Assembly (NCBI GenBank): GCA_035578905.1
Contig: JAQJVL010002142.1
Span: 1 to 64,000, forward strand
Reading direction: 5' to 3'
Origin: Stictocephala bisonia
Taxonomy: Eukaryota > Arthropoda > Insecta > Hemiptera > Membracidae
DNA: 64,000 nt
This document shows, one piece after another, positions 44,520 to 54,498 of the stretch. A program made the position numbers and the translations under genes. The notes beneath the pieces are model-generated. The model did no database searches, was not told the origin of the DNA, and saw only the letters and a program-made list of their open reading frames with translations. Position 1 is the stretch's first letter, and each line of letters starts with the position of its first letter.

Positions 44520-46195
44520 AGACGGCTATTGGTTGTTTCTTGACTTGTCCAGGGCGTTTGATTGCGTAGCACACTCAGTTCTTTTAGAAAATTAAGCGGG
44601 AATTGGCATCAAAGGCAAAGCTTTAAGTTTGATTCAGTCATACTTTTCTGAGAGATCTCATGTAACTAAAGTGGACTTTTTTTATGAAAACAGGATCAGA
44701 TAATCTTCCTACTCAAAACCAATAATAGTTACCTTTGGTTTCCCGCAGGGATCCATTCTTGGACCCATGTTATTCATTTTGTACATAAATGACATCTCTG
44801 ACTGCCTTCAAAGTAAACTCCTTACTATATTTGCGGATGATACCTCTGTTTTGACTTCCCATAACAATTTTAATAATTTGGAACAAGAAACCTTCAATCT
44901 TAATGCCATTTCACAATACTTCTCGAATATAAATCTTCACATTAATTCGTATAAAACCAAATTTCTTCATTTTATGACCGATCAAAAGAGAAACACTTTC
45001 ACTAGACTAGACTCACATTTCCCCTCTGTTGTACTTGATGATAATGTCATTGAAGAATCGCCGTTTATTGATTACTTGGGGGTGAGGCTGGACGGTGGTC
45101 TCAGGTGGAATGATTACGTTAATAAATTGGCGAAACAACTTTCTGCCAACATCTTTGTTTTGAGAAAAATTTTTCTCTGAACAACATTGCTTTGTCGAAG
45201 CTAGTTTACTTTGGCTTGATTGAGAGCTTGATAAGGTACTCAATTGTACTTTGGGGATTATCTAGAAATAACAACTTAAACAGAACTAGTCGTTTGTTGG
45301 GGGCAAAAGCCCATATATATAAATAACATTAAATGGTGCTGTTAAATATTTAATGTATAACATTTAATTATTTATAGTTTTGTAAAACTCATTAACATAT
45401 ATACAGATTAATCAGGTATTATTGTTGTGTTAAATTTCTCTGTATAGTTTATTTTTTTGTAAGGATTGTTTATTTCGTGTTTTTATCGACTTTATTTTCA
45501 ATAAACAAGAGTTGTTCTACTAAAATTCAAGGTTTGTTCAGGTAAACACCAGCTTCTTGAAGATTTAGCCTTGTGCCTCGTTAATTAAATTATTAAACAT
45601 TAACAGTTGGAATATTTAATTTGTCTTATTGACAGCTGGACTCAATAAATCAAAACAAAAGTTAGAAACCCTCTTAACATAATATTAACATGGGCACTTT
45701 GAAGGCCAATGGGGCGGAGCTCTAACGGCAAGTTGCAAAACTTTGAATATTCCCGCCATCTACAATATCAAAGCTTAAAAACGAGCCATTTCCAAAGGCC
45801 GCGGTGGAGTGTAGCGCTTGGAATTTTGACGCAACCGATTCACCTTACGAAATTATATATATAGATATTTCATCTTCAAAAAGGAGCTGTAAGGTGTATA
45901 TTAAAACTTAAACCTGCTGAATCATGTGTATCTCATTTTAAGGAACTGGGCTTATTAACAGTACCCTCTACTTATATTTTTGAAGTTATTTTACGCGTTA
46001 AAGAACAACACCTTGTAAAGGCCCATCAGCATTCCTACAACACTAGAAATCAAAATTTCAATCCTTCCATTTCTCATAAATTGTTTGAAAGAAAACTTGA
46101 GTATGTTGGCCTCAAACTGCTCTCCCAATTACCACATAGACTAGCAGATATTTTTCACTTAAACATTTTAAACATAAGCTCAAAAAGTTCTTAAT
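44520..46195 (+). mobile_element. Non-LTR (Jockey/CR1-like) RT relic split by a Helitron
   Basis: Coding pieces run from motif A (FLDLSRAFDCVAHSVLL at about 44527) through FPAGIHSW-like and LFILYINDISDCLQSK (44767) to the catalytic FADD (about 44840). The pieces continue to ALSKLVYFGLIESLIRYSIV (45190), and, after the Helitron, GAVRCILKLKPAESCV, HSYNTRNQNFNP and LEYVGLKLLSQLPHR. Stops and frameshifts are scattered. It is the C-terminal half only. Confidence 0.75.
45286..45865 (-). mobile_element. Non-autonomous Helitron inserted in an RT relic
   Basis: On the minus strand it begins TCTATATATATAATTTCGTA and ends with a GGGC-TTTT-GCCC hairpin about 13 nt before CTAG. It is inserted between A and T. 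Removing it rejoins the codons around AACAGA-A|TATTTCAT so that the RT frame reads NRIFHLQKGAVRC. It is 580 bp with no ORF. Confidence 0.85.
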
Positions 46196-46730
46196 CGAGC
46201 AGTGCTATTATCGAATACCTGTCTACCTAACCTAGCCTTTTTCAAATCCTATTGACTGGTCCCATGCCACTGTGTGGTCAACTCGGAACGTCGTGGAACA
46301 CAATCCTGCTTCGAACTGTTTGAACAGATCTGTTTGTGGAACTAAAACTTTAATACTTGGTTGTTGATTTTTGGCTAGAAGGTTTTTAATGTAAGTTTTT
46401 GTGTTACCATGTCTTTTTATTTCGGATTCTCCCCCTTTTATTATTGTACTACAGAAAAATAACTGAACTTATTCCAGATGTCCCATCCTATTTAGCAATG
46501 TTTGAGCCAATTTTTAAATTCACTTAATTCCAATAAGCCTTTATTTATACGTTACTTAATGGTTTTTTTTACCATTTTCTCCTCATCTGTTAAATAACCA
46601 TTTGTTTCTGACTCTGTTGTTCAGTTTTTAATCTAGTAAACTTACAATTTATTTGAAAATATATAAATAAGTGGTAGATTATTTATTTTTATTTTGTTAT
46701 TAAATAAATTGTAGAATATTTTGTTTAGTT
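46196..46730. other. AT-rich stretch without genes
   Basis: This contains the probable 3' UTR of the RT relic. No further features were recognised. Confidence 0.4.
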
Positions 46731-47020
46731 ACAATCTAATAATAAATATTAAACGAGGATGTTGCGGAAATAAAGCAGACAAACGCTAAAACATATCAAC
46801 GAACACTGAACATTATTATCAATTTACTATAGCACAGGTTATGAATAAGATAAATTACGAGAAATCATACTGACATCAGTGATTCTTTACTCGTAATTTA
46901 TCTTATTCATAACCTGTGCTATAGTAAATTGATAATAATGTTCAGTGTTCGTTGATATGTTTTAGCGTTTGTCTGCTTTATTTCCGCAACATCCTCGTTT
47001 AATATTTATTATTAGATTGT
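46731..47020. repeat. Perfect 131-bp inverted repeat (foldback)
   Basis: Bases 46731-46861 and the complement of 46890-47020 are identical by eye over all 131 positions, around a 28-nt spacer. The ends read ACAATCTAAT / ATTAGATTGT. No ORF is present. No target duplication is evident. It could be a young foldback/MITE, a palindromic duplication or an assembly artefact. Confidence 0.9.
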
Positions 47021-47984
47021 ATAATACTATTGTATAATACTCTCGTGTTCATACTGGAAGGAAAATACCTGATCTAAAAATGTAAATGTTTACCGGAAGA
47101 CCCCAAAAGTAAACTGGAACTTTTATTCTCACGCTATTCTCAAAAGCACTGGAAGCGTTGGGATTAGATTTATTCTCTATTTTAACTATAGTACAAGAAA
47201 ACATTATTGTAATTCACATGGTTACATTATTTATTTTAATTATTTAATAAGACCAAACATTGTATCTGTTTTATTCAATAAAGTTTTAATAAAACGTCTT
47301 AATATTAATGTGAGTCATCCATAGTTTGAATTTGGGAGCTCTACCTCCCCCTAACCACTAGACTTTTATTACGCAGGTCGCCTTTTGATGTTTTGTCATC
47401 TGAATTATCCCTAGTTGTCCCTCAATCCTTTTTTCATCGCTCGCAGGTCAAAATATCTCTTTAAACGGATAACAATCCTTTAAATGGAAACACTGCTGAC
47501 ATTATTCGAGTGCGCACGCGACCGTAACGTGTGTGTGCGCGTCGGGGACGACCCCACTGATAAGACCTGTAGTTTCAACTACTTTGGCCACGAATATTTC
47601 CAGTAATCATACATATTTCAACAGTAGGATAGTAAAGTCACGTTTCTGCAGAAAAACAAGCCGAAATTTGCTTGTTTTCGAAGAATTACACCAAAGCTTA
47701 AATTTTTTTGTTATCCTTTAATTGATAGTTTTGTAAATATTACCGGGTACTTAATGAGTTAATAACAATATATAAAGGTACATTAATAAATAAATAACAA
47801 ACTAATTGTGGTTTCTTTTAGTTTTATATTACGTCTTATCAGGTAATTTAAAGCATTGATTATATACCCTACAACATTGATTTTGTTAGATTTCACGATT
47901 ACTACTTCTGGATATTAATACAACATATAATATATTGATAATGGCTTTACCTTTATAGTATCCTATGTTTTGATGTATTTACTA
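47021..47984. other. AT-rich stretch without recognised features
   Basis: Nothing recognised. A short GC-richer patch with GTGTGTGCGCG (47529-47541) has no apparent role. Confidence 0.4.
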
Positions 47985-48025
47985 CCGGTTTCGTGGTGAC
48001 CTTCGCCATCATCAGGTATATTCTC
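47981..48025 (-). ncRNA. Retroelement hammerhead-like motif
   Basis: On the minus strand the order is GTATAC-like arm, CTGATGA, about 16 nt, GAAACCGGTAGTAAATAC. The core halves CUGAUGA and GAAA are exact and ACCGGT is a self-complementary short stem III. Outer pairing is partial and stem II is weak (three pairs and a bulge). This motif is common near retroelement ends. Activity is doubtful. Confidence 0.3.
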
Positions 48026-48118
48026 TGTTGGGATTCGTCGTCGAATTTAAATTGAGGCACAAATACAATTTGATTAAAACATTGATATAATTACACATAC
48101 ACAAATATACGGTCGCAA

Positions 48119-48985
48119 ATGTGTGAAGTTAAACTCCGCAGAATTCTCAATCGAATCTTGCATAGGACAACGTATGCTGCTGACAAGACAGCCTACAATC
48201 GTCAAGCCTTAAGGATTAAGTATCTGCTTCAGAAACACAATGAAGGCAAATGGAAGGACCCCCTCAGCACTCTTGAGGTTGCAGATGGTTTCTTATGGAA
48301 GCCTGTCAAGTAACCTTTCCAAGTTGGTCAGGATCGGTTCTTTTTGGACCAAGACAAAACAAGAATCTTTGATGACACCATGGAACTACAATTTTCCACA
48401 CTCGATGACGTCATTCATTAACACCACTCTGAAATTGTTCAAGGCTTCTTGTGTACCTTGGAGGAAGACCTGGAAGAAGAGGAACCCTTGTACTTCACGC
48501 AAGAAGAGGTCTCGTATCCTCTAGCCAAATTAAAGCCGAAGAAAGCTCTAGGTCTTGACTCTCTTGGCTTCCCTCTCGAGGACCTGTCTGATAGGACCAT
48601 TCAATGGATTACGTACATTTTTATTTCATGTGTTTCCCTTCACTATTTTCCATCTTAATGGAAATTAGTTAAGGTAATCCTGATTCCCAATCCAGGGAAG
48701 AATCATACCGTTCTAAATAATGATCGACCTATCAGTCTACTTCTCTTAAGGTCTTGGAACGGTGGGTCCCCTCTCACTACCCTGAAGAATTCTCCAACTT
48801 GGAACTTTGGCAAGAGCAGTATGGTTTCAGAGGAGGTCACTCGACTGATGAATGGTGACGTCACTGTTGGATTCTGCAAACAACAGTCTTCACACTTTGG
48901 CTGTTTTTCTTGATGTCAACCAGGCTTTTGACAGTCTGGCACGAGGGTCTCCTCTATAAGCTACCCATAGCCCCCTTCCCAGGAG
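48119..48985 (+). pseudogene. Degenerate Jockey-type reverse transcriptase N-terminal half
   Basis: Pieces in changing frames give KWKDPLSTLEVADGFLWKP, FTQEEVSYPLAKLKPKKALG, LSDRTIQWITYIFISCVSLH, a stop, then LVKVILIPNPGKNHTVLNND and RPISLL. A poor match to motif A follows (DVNQAFDS, near 48917). The order is that of Jockey ORF2 (KLKPKKAPGxDxL... WKxAKVIxIPKPGKD). At least five stops or frameshifts occur, and similarity ends after about 48985. Confidence 0.7.
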
Positions 48986-51357
48986 TCTGGTAAGAAGTCA
49001 TCATCCCCAATCTTAGAGGTGAGACCCATCCACCCACCAAACTGGAAGTCTTGCCATTCTGGGGGATGGCTCAAAACCGACTCGGTAGGATCACGGGCGG
49101 TAGTCGGAGGGTTAAATCACAGCTTGGCAGCTGAGTGAAAAAACTATTTATTACCAAAGAATTCAATAATTTCAGAAGAAGGTCACAATATCAATCAATT
49201 ACACTCAAAATCAAGAAAATACCATATGAAACACAAAATAAAGAATGAATTGCAAATTATACACAAAATAACAAACCGAACACAAATTTGGTGAAAGCTA
49301 CAAATACCATGAATGACATTACATATGTGCCTACCTGCAGAATTAATATAAAGACAAAGTTTAAGATAATTTACAATGAAAATTTTTAAATTTGAACAAA
49401 ATCAAATAACCGACATTTAGCCTACATCCCATGATTCCACCGAGGCAAGGGAGTCTGCTGGAATCCCTGGGCAGCTCCAAATTGAAGAAAAGTAAACATT
49501 ATTAAATAAGCCCCTTTTGGTGAAAAAATTTAAAAATTAAGAAATTAAAAAGAAAATATAGCACGTTACTGTTTTATCAAAATACCAGACTAACATTACG
49601 TTACACGAAATAAAAACCACCCTAAATAACTGGGCCTAATAACAGATATAAACAATTAAAAACTTAACAGTAAAAAATATGAAATATCATAACAATTGAT
49701 AAATATTTAGAAATTGCCCAATAACAAATTAGATAATAAATAACAATGATAAATTAAACTAAATATTTAAAAAAATAACTATACATTACTACATAAAAAA
49801 TAGCTATTAAATGGCTGTGGCCAGGAAAAGTTTATTGTTCATCTCTGGTGCACGTGATTTTTTTTCTTTGGCCTAGGCCTATTTAAAAAAAACTTCATCC
49901 TCCAGCTCAGCTGCCGGGAACAAAATGGAAAGGACTGACCTGAGGACAGAGGCTCCCTAAGTAGTATGGAGGGCCGCGGAGGCGCAACTTGGCTCAATTA
50001 AATGGTCCCCAGGCCAACCCAGCACAGTGGAGATTGCAGAAAAACGGCCGGGCAGCAGGCTGAGGGAACAAGTTCTGCTCGAAGACCCTGGACTGAACAG
50101 TCTAAACACAGCACATTAGTTCAGAGTACAGCTAAATGATAACATGAAACAAAAAATGATAACAGAGCACAAAAACAACAACATAATAAATAATACAGAA
50201 AATAAATATCCTTGCAAATAAATCTTAGCGAATTTTAAAATAAAATGTAATAAACAAACTATGACACATAAAAATATCTATCTGTTTCTATAATCTTTTT
50301 ATGAATAACTCTACATACAATAAATAGGTTTAACAAACTTTTTTTAAAAGGAAATACTTTACAGGAAAAAAGAGAACAGTTAGAATAGGTTATCGTCAAA
50401 GAACAGAAATATAGTAAATTGCAAAATTCTCAATAGCAATTATTGAACATAAATATAACAAAGACATTAATGATAAAAAATAACATTGAGCACATGGGCT
50501 CGAACCTAGGTTGACTATCATCTAGACAGAGAACACAAACAATCTAACAACATACTGAAAATAACATATAAACCTGATTATTATTTAAACAAAAATATTT
50601 TCCCCAAAAGGGTGATTAGGTATTCGAAATCAAACAAAATTGAACAACTTATGTTAATTGCTTTTCTACCAGCACCTAACCAAGTTAACAGGTAGACGGA
50701 AACTCACTACCAAAATCCAGGCAAACCATCGAACCGAAAGCCGGAACCACGGAACAGAACAAGTCTTGAGCCAACGGGCAAGAAAGTAACAAGTCGTCAG
50801 CGCAAGAGCGGTCTCAGGCAGCCTCGTAAACGAAAGAGAAGAGAAACAAAAATGTACCGGTCAAACGACCCGGTACAGAGGGTACCACCGTTGCAGTTTT
50901 TAGTATGTGCTTAAAAAGAGCTCCAGCCATTAACCATGACTCTCGACTCAAGTCATCAGTGCAATTAATGTTAGTGATATGCCCCCGTCCCTAGTCCTTG
51001 GCTAATGGCTTTCGCTCCATATAAAAATGTTCCTCATGTTTTTTCGTTTCTTGCCCGTTGTCATTCCTTCCCCTTCCACCGTACACCCAGACACTCTTCT
51101 TTCCAATGCTACCATCTCCCCCTCATCCACATACACTCCTTTCCTTAGCGGTCTTTCACTCTTTCATATTTGCCCATTCCTATTTTTTTTAGGAGATGCA
51201 GGAGCAGGTAGTTTCTTTTCTTATGCCTACACCTCATGAGTGTTTGAGGTAGGGAGGAGGTGGTTCTAATAATAATCAAAGTGTATTATTATTTTGTATT
51301 CTATTTTAGTAAAATATATTAAGAGATTTGGTTTGAAAGTAATGGCCTAGAAAAACT
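48986..51357. other. 2.4 kb without recognised coding sequence
   Basis: Mostly AT-rich. Bases 49880-50100 and 50690-50900 are GC-richer. TGTACCGG and CCGGTACA at 50850-50876 form an 8-bp inverted repeat. Frames in 51027-51239 lack motifs. An unrecognised LTR or DNA-transposon insertion into the preceding Jockey relic is possible. Confidence 0.35.
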
Positions 51358-53495
51358 TATTTATTTATTTATTTATTGGTTCAACGGTTCCACCATTTTT
51401 ACAAAACTTATATACAGTTATAAATACAATCATTAACATAATTATAGTGCATTAATACAAACACAACAATCAAGATGGCAAAAAGTAACATTTAGCATTT
51501 CGAGTTCGACAATGACTTACATAACTTCAAAAAACAACAATATATTTAACTCAGAACACAGTAAGTACTGGCGAGTATGTGTGCATATATAACAAAAGAC
51601 TAACAATACCTTAATAGAGTTTCTAAGCAACATAACAGATATAGAATTAATAATTCATAACAACAATAACAATAATAATAATAAACAACAATAACAATAA
51701 TAATAATAATAAACAACAATAATAAGTGATGTCGTGTTGTGTGATTTCAATAATGTAGGTGAATGAAATAATTAATTACTGTGCATATGAGGGAAGTCAA
51801 TGCCCACCTGTGCAAGATACTTCTTGCGTAGTGACTTTGGACTTTCATTGAAGAAATCAATATATGTGGCTTCACTCCCCAACCTCAACAGTCTAGTGAT
51901 ACCGTGGTTGGCGGCATAGTTCGTTGGCTGAAATTTTCTCAGGAAAGTTGACTTTGACCTTGTGCCTCTGGGAATTGAAATATCGATATCAGACAACAGT
52001 GAGGGACAGTCCAAGATTCCATTTACCAGTTTATGCAGAAAGAGGAGATCCATGTACTTCCTTCTCACATGAAGAGGCTGCAAACCATACATCTCACCGA
52101 CCTCCGCTACAGGGGTATCCAGATAATTGTAACCTAGTTTCACTCCTAGAATTCTCAATAGGCGCAATTGTATCCTGTTGATAAGCCCAATGTGCCCTGC
52201 CTGGTAGGGCGACCAAATTATTGAACAGTACTCCAACAAGGGGCGCACAAGGGCCTTATACAAAACAACGAGTGTATGAGGAGATTTGAAATCTTGAATT
52301 GCTCTAATTATGAACCCAAGCAGAGAAGAGGCCTTAGAAGAAATATACATGAGGTGTTCGTATGGGCTGAGAGAAGGTGTCATAATGACACCAAGATCTC
52401 TTATTTTCTCCACCACCCGAAGCAGTGATCCACTGATGTGGTAATCGAAGGTTTTGGCTGTAGTGTTACGAGTAAAAGAAATTACAAAACATTTTGATAC
52501 ATTTAGCTCCATGGCGTTTGAACTGCACCATTGATTTATTCCATCGAGAGAAAGTTGAAGGTCCTCATGATCCTGTAGAGAAGACACCATGTTAAAAATC
52601 TTGATATCATCAGCGAAGAGCAGCGACTTGCAAGGAATTACACTGGTTATGTCATTAATGAATAACAAAAAAAGCAGTGGGCCCAAGTGAGATCCCTGCG
52701 GCACACCAGATATTGCGGGAAAAGGCTGAGATACGCCACCGTCACACTTAACGATCAAAGAACGATCAGTTAAGTAGCTCTTCAACCATTGCAGAAGGGA
52801 TCCCCATATTCCATAACCTTCAAGCTTAGCGATGAGTAGGCTGTGATTAATCTTGTCAAAGGCTTTGCTGAAGTCCAGGTACACACAGTCCACTTGAGCA
52901 GAATTAACAAAGCTCTTCATAATATACTCCTGGAGCACCATCAAATTAGTAGCAGTAGAGCGACCTCTTAGAAACCCATGCTGCTCCGGACAGATGTAAC
53001 TTTTCAGGTGGAAGTACATATGATCAAGAATCACACTTTCAAAGATCTTAGCTATAGCGGATTGGATTACTATGGGGCGGTAATTTCGTACATCCCATCT
53101 ATTTCCAGACTTGAAGATGGGGACGACAAAGCTTTGTTTCAATATCGATGGGAAAATGCCAGATGCAAGGAGGCACCTGAACAGAACTGTCAGATGAACT
53201 GCAATAACGGGAGCACAAAACTTCAGAACACTAGGCGGTACATCATCCGGTCCAGCACCCTTTCTCGCATCAAGTGAATCCAGCCTCTGATGTACATCTG
53301 GGGCAGTTATATGGCAGTAAGACAACGTTTGGTTCATGCCAAAGTCAAACTTGGGGACGGGGACGACTAAGTCGCTGAATACTGATGCAAAATAATCAGC
53401 AAAGAGTTCGCATTTACCTGGGGGCTCATTTTCCTTCCTATCATCAAAGGACACCTGTACAGGCAGACCAGGAGAGCTCTTGAGAGAGCCAACTT
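51358..53495 (-). mobile_element. 5'-truncated non-LTR retrotransposon with (AATA)n tail
   Basis: On the minus strand coding sequence starts at about 53495 (VGSLKSSPGLPVQVSFDD), runs through one long ORF to 51772, then a 3' UTR with CAA/AAT-rich repeats (51640-51730) and an AATAAATAAATAAATAAAT-type tail at 51358-51377. AACTTA on both sides is a weak target-duplication candidate. Confidence 0.8.
51772..53454 (-). CDS. Non-LTR reverse transcriptase, N-terminally truncated but open
   Basis: This 560-codon frame is uninterrupted. It holds LDARKGAGPDDVPPSVLKF, GNRWDVRNYRPIVIQSAIAK, QHGFLRGRSTATNLMVLQ, motif A CVYLDFSKAFDKINHSLL, SGVPQGSHLGPLLFLLFIND and the catalytic LLFADDIKIF. The thumb follows, with LRIVEKIRDLGV-type LGVIMTPSLSPYEHL and VRPLLEYCSIIWSPY. 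The endonuclease domain and ORF1 are missing, so it cannot move alone. The open RT suggests a recent insertion compared with the other relics. The family is Jockey/CR1-like; exact clade not assigned. Confidence 0.88.
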   Translation of the reverse strand: MSFDDRKENEPPGKCELFADYFASVFSDLVVPVPKFDFGMNQTLSYCHITAPDVHQRLDSLDARKGAGPDDVPPSVLKFCAPVIAVHLTVLFRCLLASGIFPSILKQSFVVPIFKSGNRWDVRNYRPIVIQSAIAKIFESVILDHMYFHLKSYICPEQHGFLRGRSTATNLMVLQEYIMKSFVNSAQVDCVYLDFSKAFDKINHSLLIAKLEGYGIWGSLLQWLKSYLTDRSLIVKCDGGVSQPFPAISGVPQGSHLGPLLFLLFINDITSVIPCKSLLFADDIKIFNMVSSLQDHEDLQLSLDGINQWCSSNAMELNVSKCFVISFTRNTTAKTFDYHISGSLLRVVEKIRDLGVIMTPSLSPYEHLMYISSKASSLLGFIIRAIQDFKSPHTLVVLYKALVRPLLEYCSIIWSPYQAGHIGLINRIQLRLLRILGVKLGYNYLDTPVAEVGEMYGLQPLHVRRKYMDLLFLHKLVNGILDCPSLLSDIDISIPRGTRSKSTFLRKFQPTNYAANHGITRLLRLGSEATYIDFFNESPKSLRKKYLAQVGIDFPHMHSN

Positions 53496-54022
53496 AGATG
53501 TGGAACAACCAACAACCAATAAAAATGCTGTTCTAATTTATTCTATAGCTACAATTCCAGCTGATAATGAGCAGTGCAAGCTTACTGTATAGTATAGCTG
53601 AAAGCTTCCACGAGATTGGTATATTAAGCTACCAGTATTTATAGAACAACTAAATCAGCTGATTTTGCCAATGTTACGTCCATTCCATTCTGATTCTATT
53701 TCTAACAGTGCAGCCTAGTCATTATGATATCGTCTGTTCTAATACCGTCACTCACTGGTATCGATTCAGTCATAATATTTATGTGGTATTGACATTTTGA
53801 GGGAGTTAGGTTAAAACTGAGAGTTAGTGTCGTGATTGCAGTGTGTGAATAGAGTCATTGCTCAAATGACTTTTTCGTTCAAATTATAGTTGTTACGTTT
53901 TAAGTTACTTTACAGTTAATTTCATTGTTGGTAAAAATGATGAATCTTGTGTTAAACTAGTTTCTCCAGACAAGCACAAGTAGGCCACATATTTGTACCT
54001 CAAACTTAATTTAATAATCAAG
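53496..54022. other. Upstream region and 5' UTR of the Ubl7-like gene
   Basis: No clear TATA or initiator was identified. The promoter should lie between the non-LTR element and the ATG at 54023. Confidence 0.4.
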
Positions 54023-54164
54023 ATGACGAGTATTACACTGGGTATCAGACTTTCTTTGTATGATTTCCAGAGAGTCAAAATTGAGAATGTGGATCTGCAT
54101 ACTAAAGTTGAGAATTTCAAGGTGGAAGTTTCCAAAAAAGCTAATTTGCCAAAGGAAAGTTTAG
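54023..54164 (+). CDS. Ubl7: Ubl7-like gene, first coding exon (ubiquitin fold, first half)
   Basis: ATG at 54023 starts MTSITLGIRLSLYDFQRVKI, then HTKVENFKVEVSKKANLP and KESLG up to a TTAG|GTATGA donor. This is the first beta hairpin and helix of a ubiquitin-like domain. Joined (G|AA) to the exon at 61301 it completes the fold with LVYCGNILDDEATLD. That resembles the UBL7 pattern LIYCGRKLKDDQTLD. UBL7 proteins have an N-terminal ubiquitin-like and a C-terminal UBA domain; the UBA part is not in this window. The gene symbol is by similarity from memory. Confidence 0.7.
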
Positions 54165-54498
54165 GTATGAAAGTTTTATAGTGAGAATATTTTATATACA
54201 TTATATAGAGGTGTATGTTCAATTGATTTTATATGAAATCAAGGTTTCATATTTAACCAATTATCTTGGCTGGTAATTTTATAGAACCAAGATAAGCTTG
54301 TGGAGCTTTTGGCTGACAATTTTTGACAGTAGATACATAAATAAGCAACAAGGATGTGAACGGGTTTTCACTGGAAAAGGGGAAAAAATAATGAAAATGA
54401 CAAAATACGAAAATACCTAAATTAATTTTTTTGTAAATATAGCGATATTAGTAGGTCTACTAAAATCTTGCAGCATTTTGTCCTGATTACAAATATGG
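54165..54498. other. Start of the 7.1 kb intron of the Ubl7-like gene
   Basis: AT-rich intronic DNA without recognised features up to the pogo-like element. Confidence 0.5.

Noticed and set aside
50490..50515. B-box-like GGTTCGAGCC on the minus strand as a tRNA or SINE
   Set aside because: No A box at a suitable distance and no tail.
50850..50876. TGTACCGG...CCGGTACA inverted repeat as an element end
   Set aside because: It stands alone, with no partner sequence, target duplication or ORF to support a boundary.
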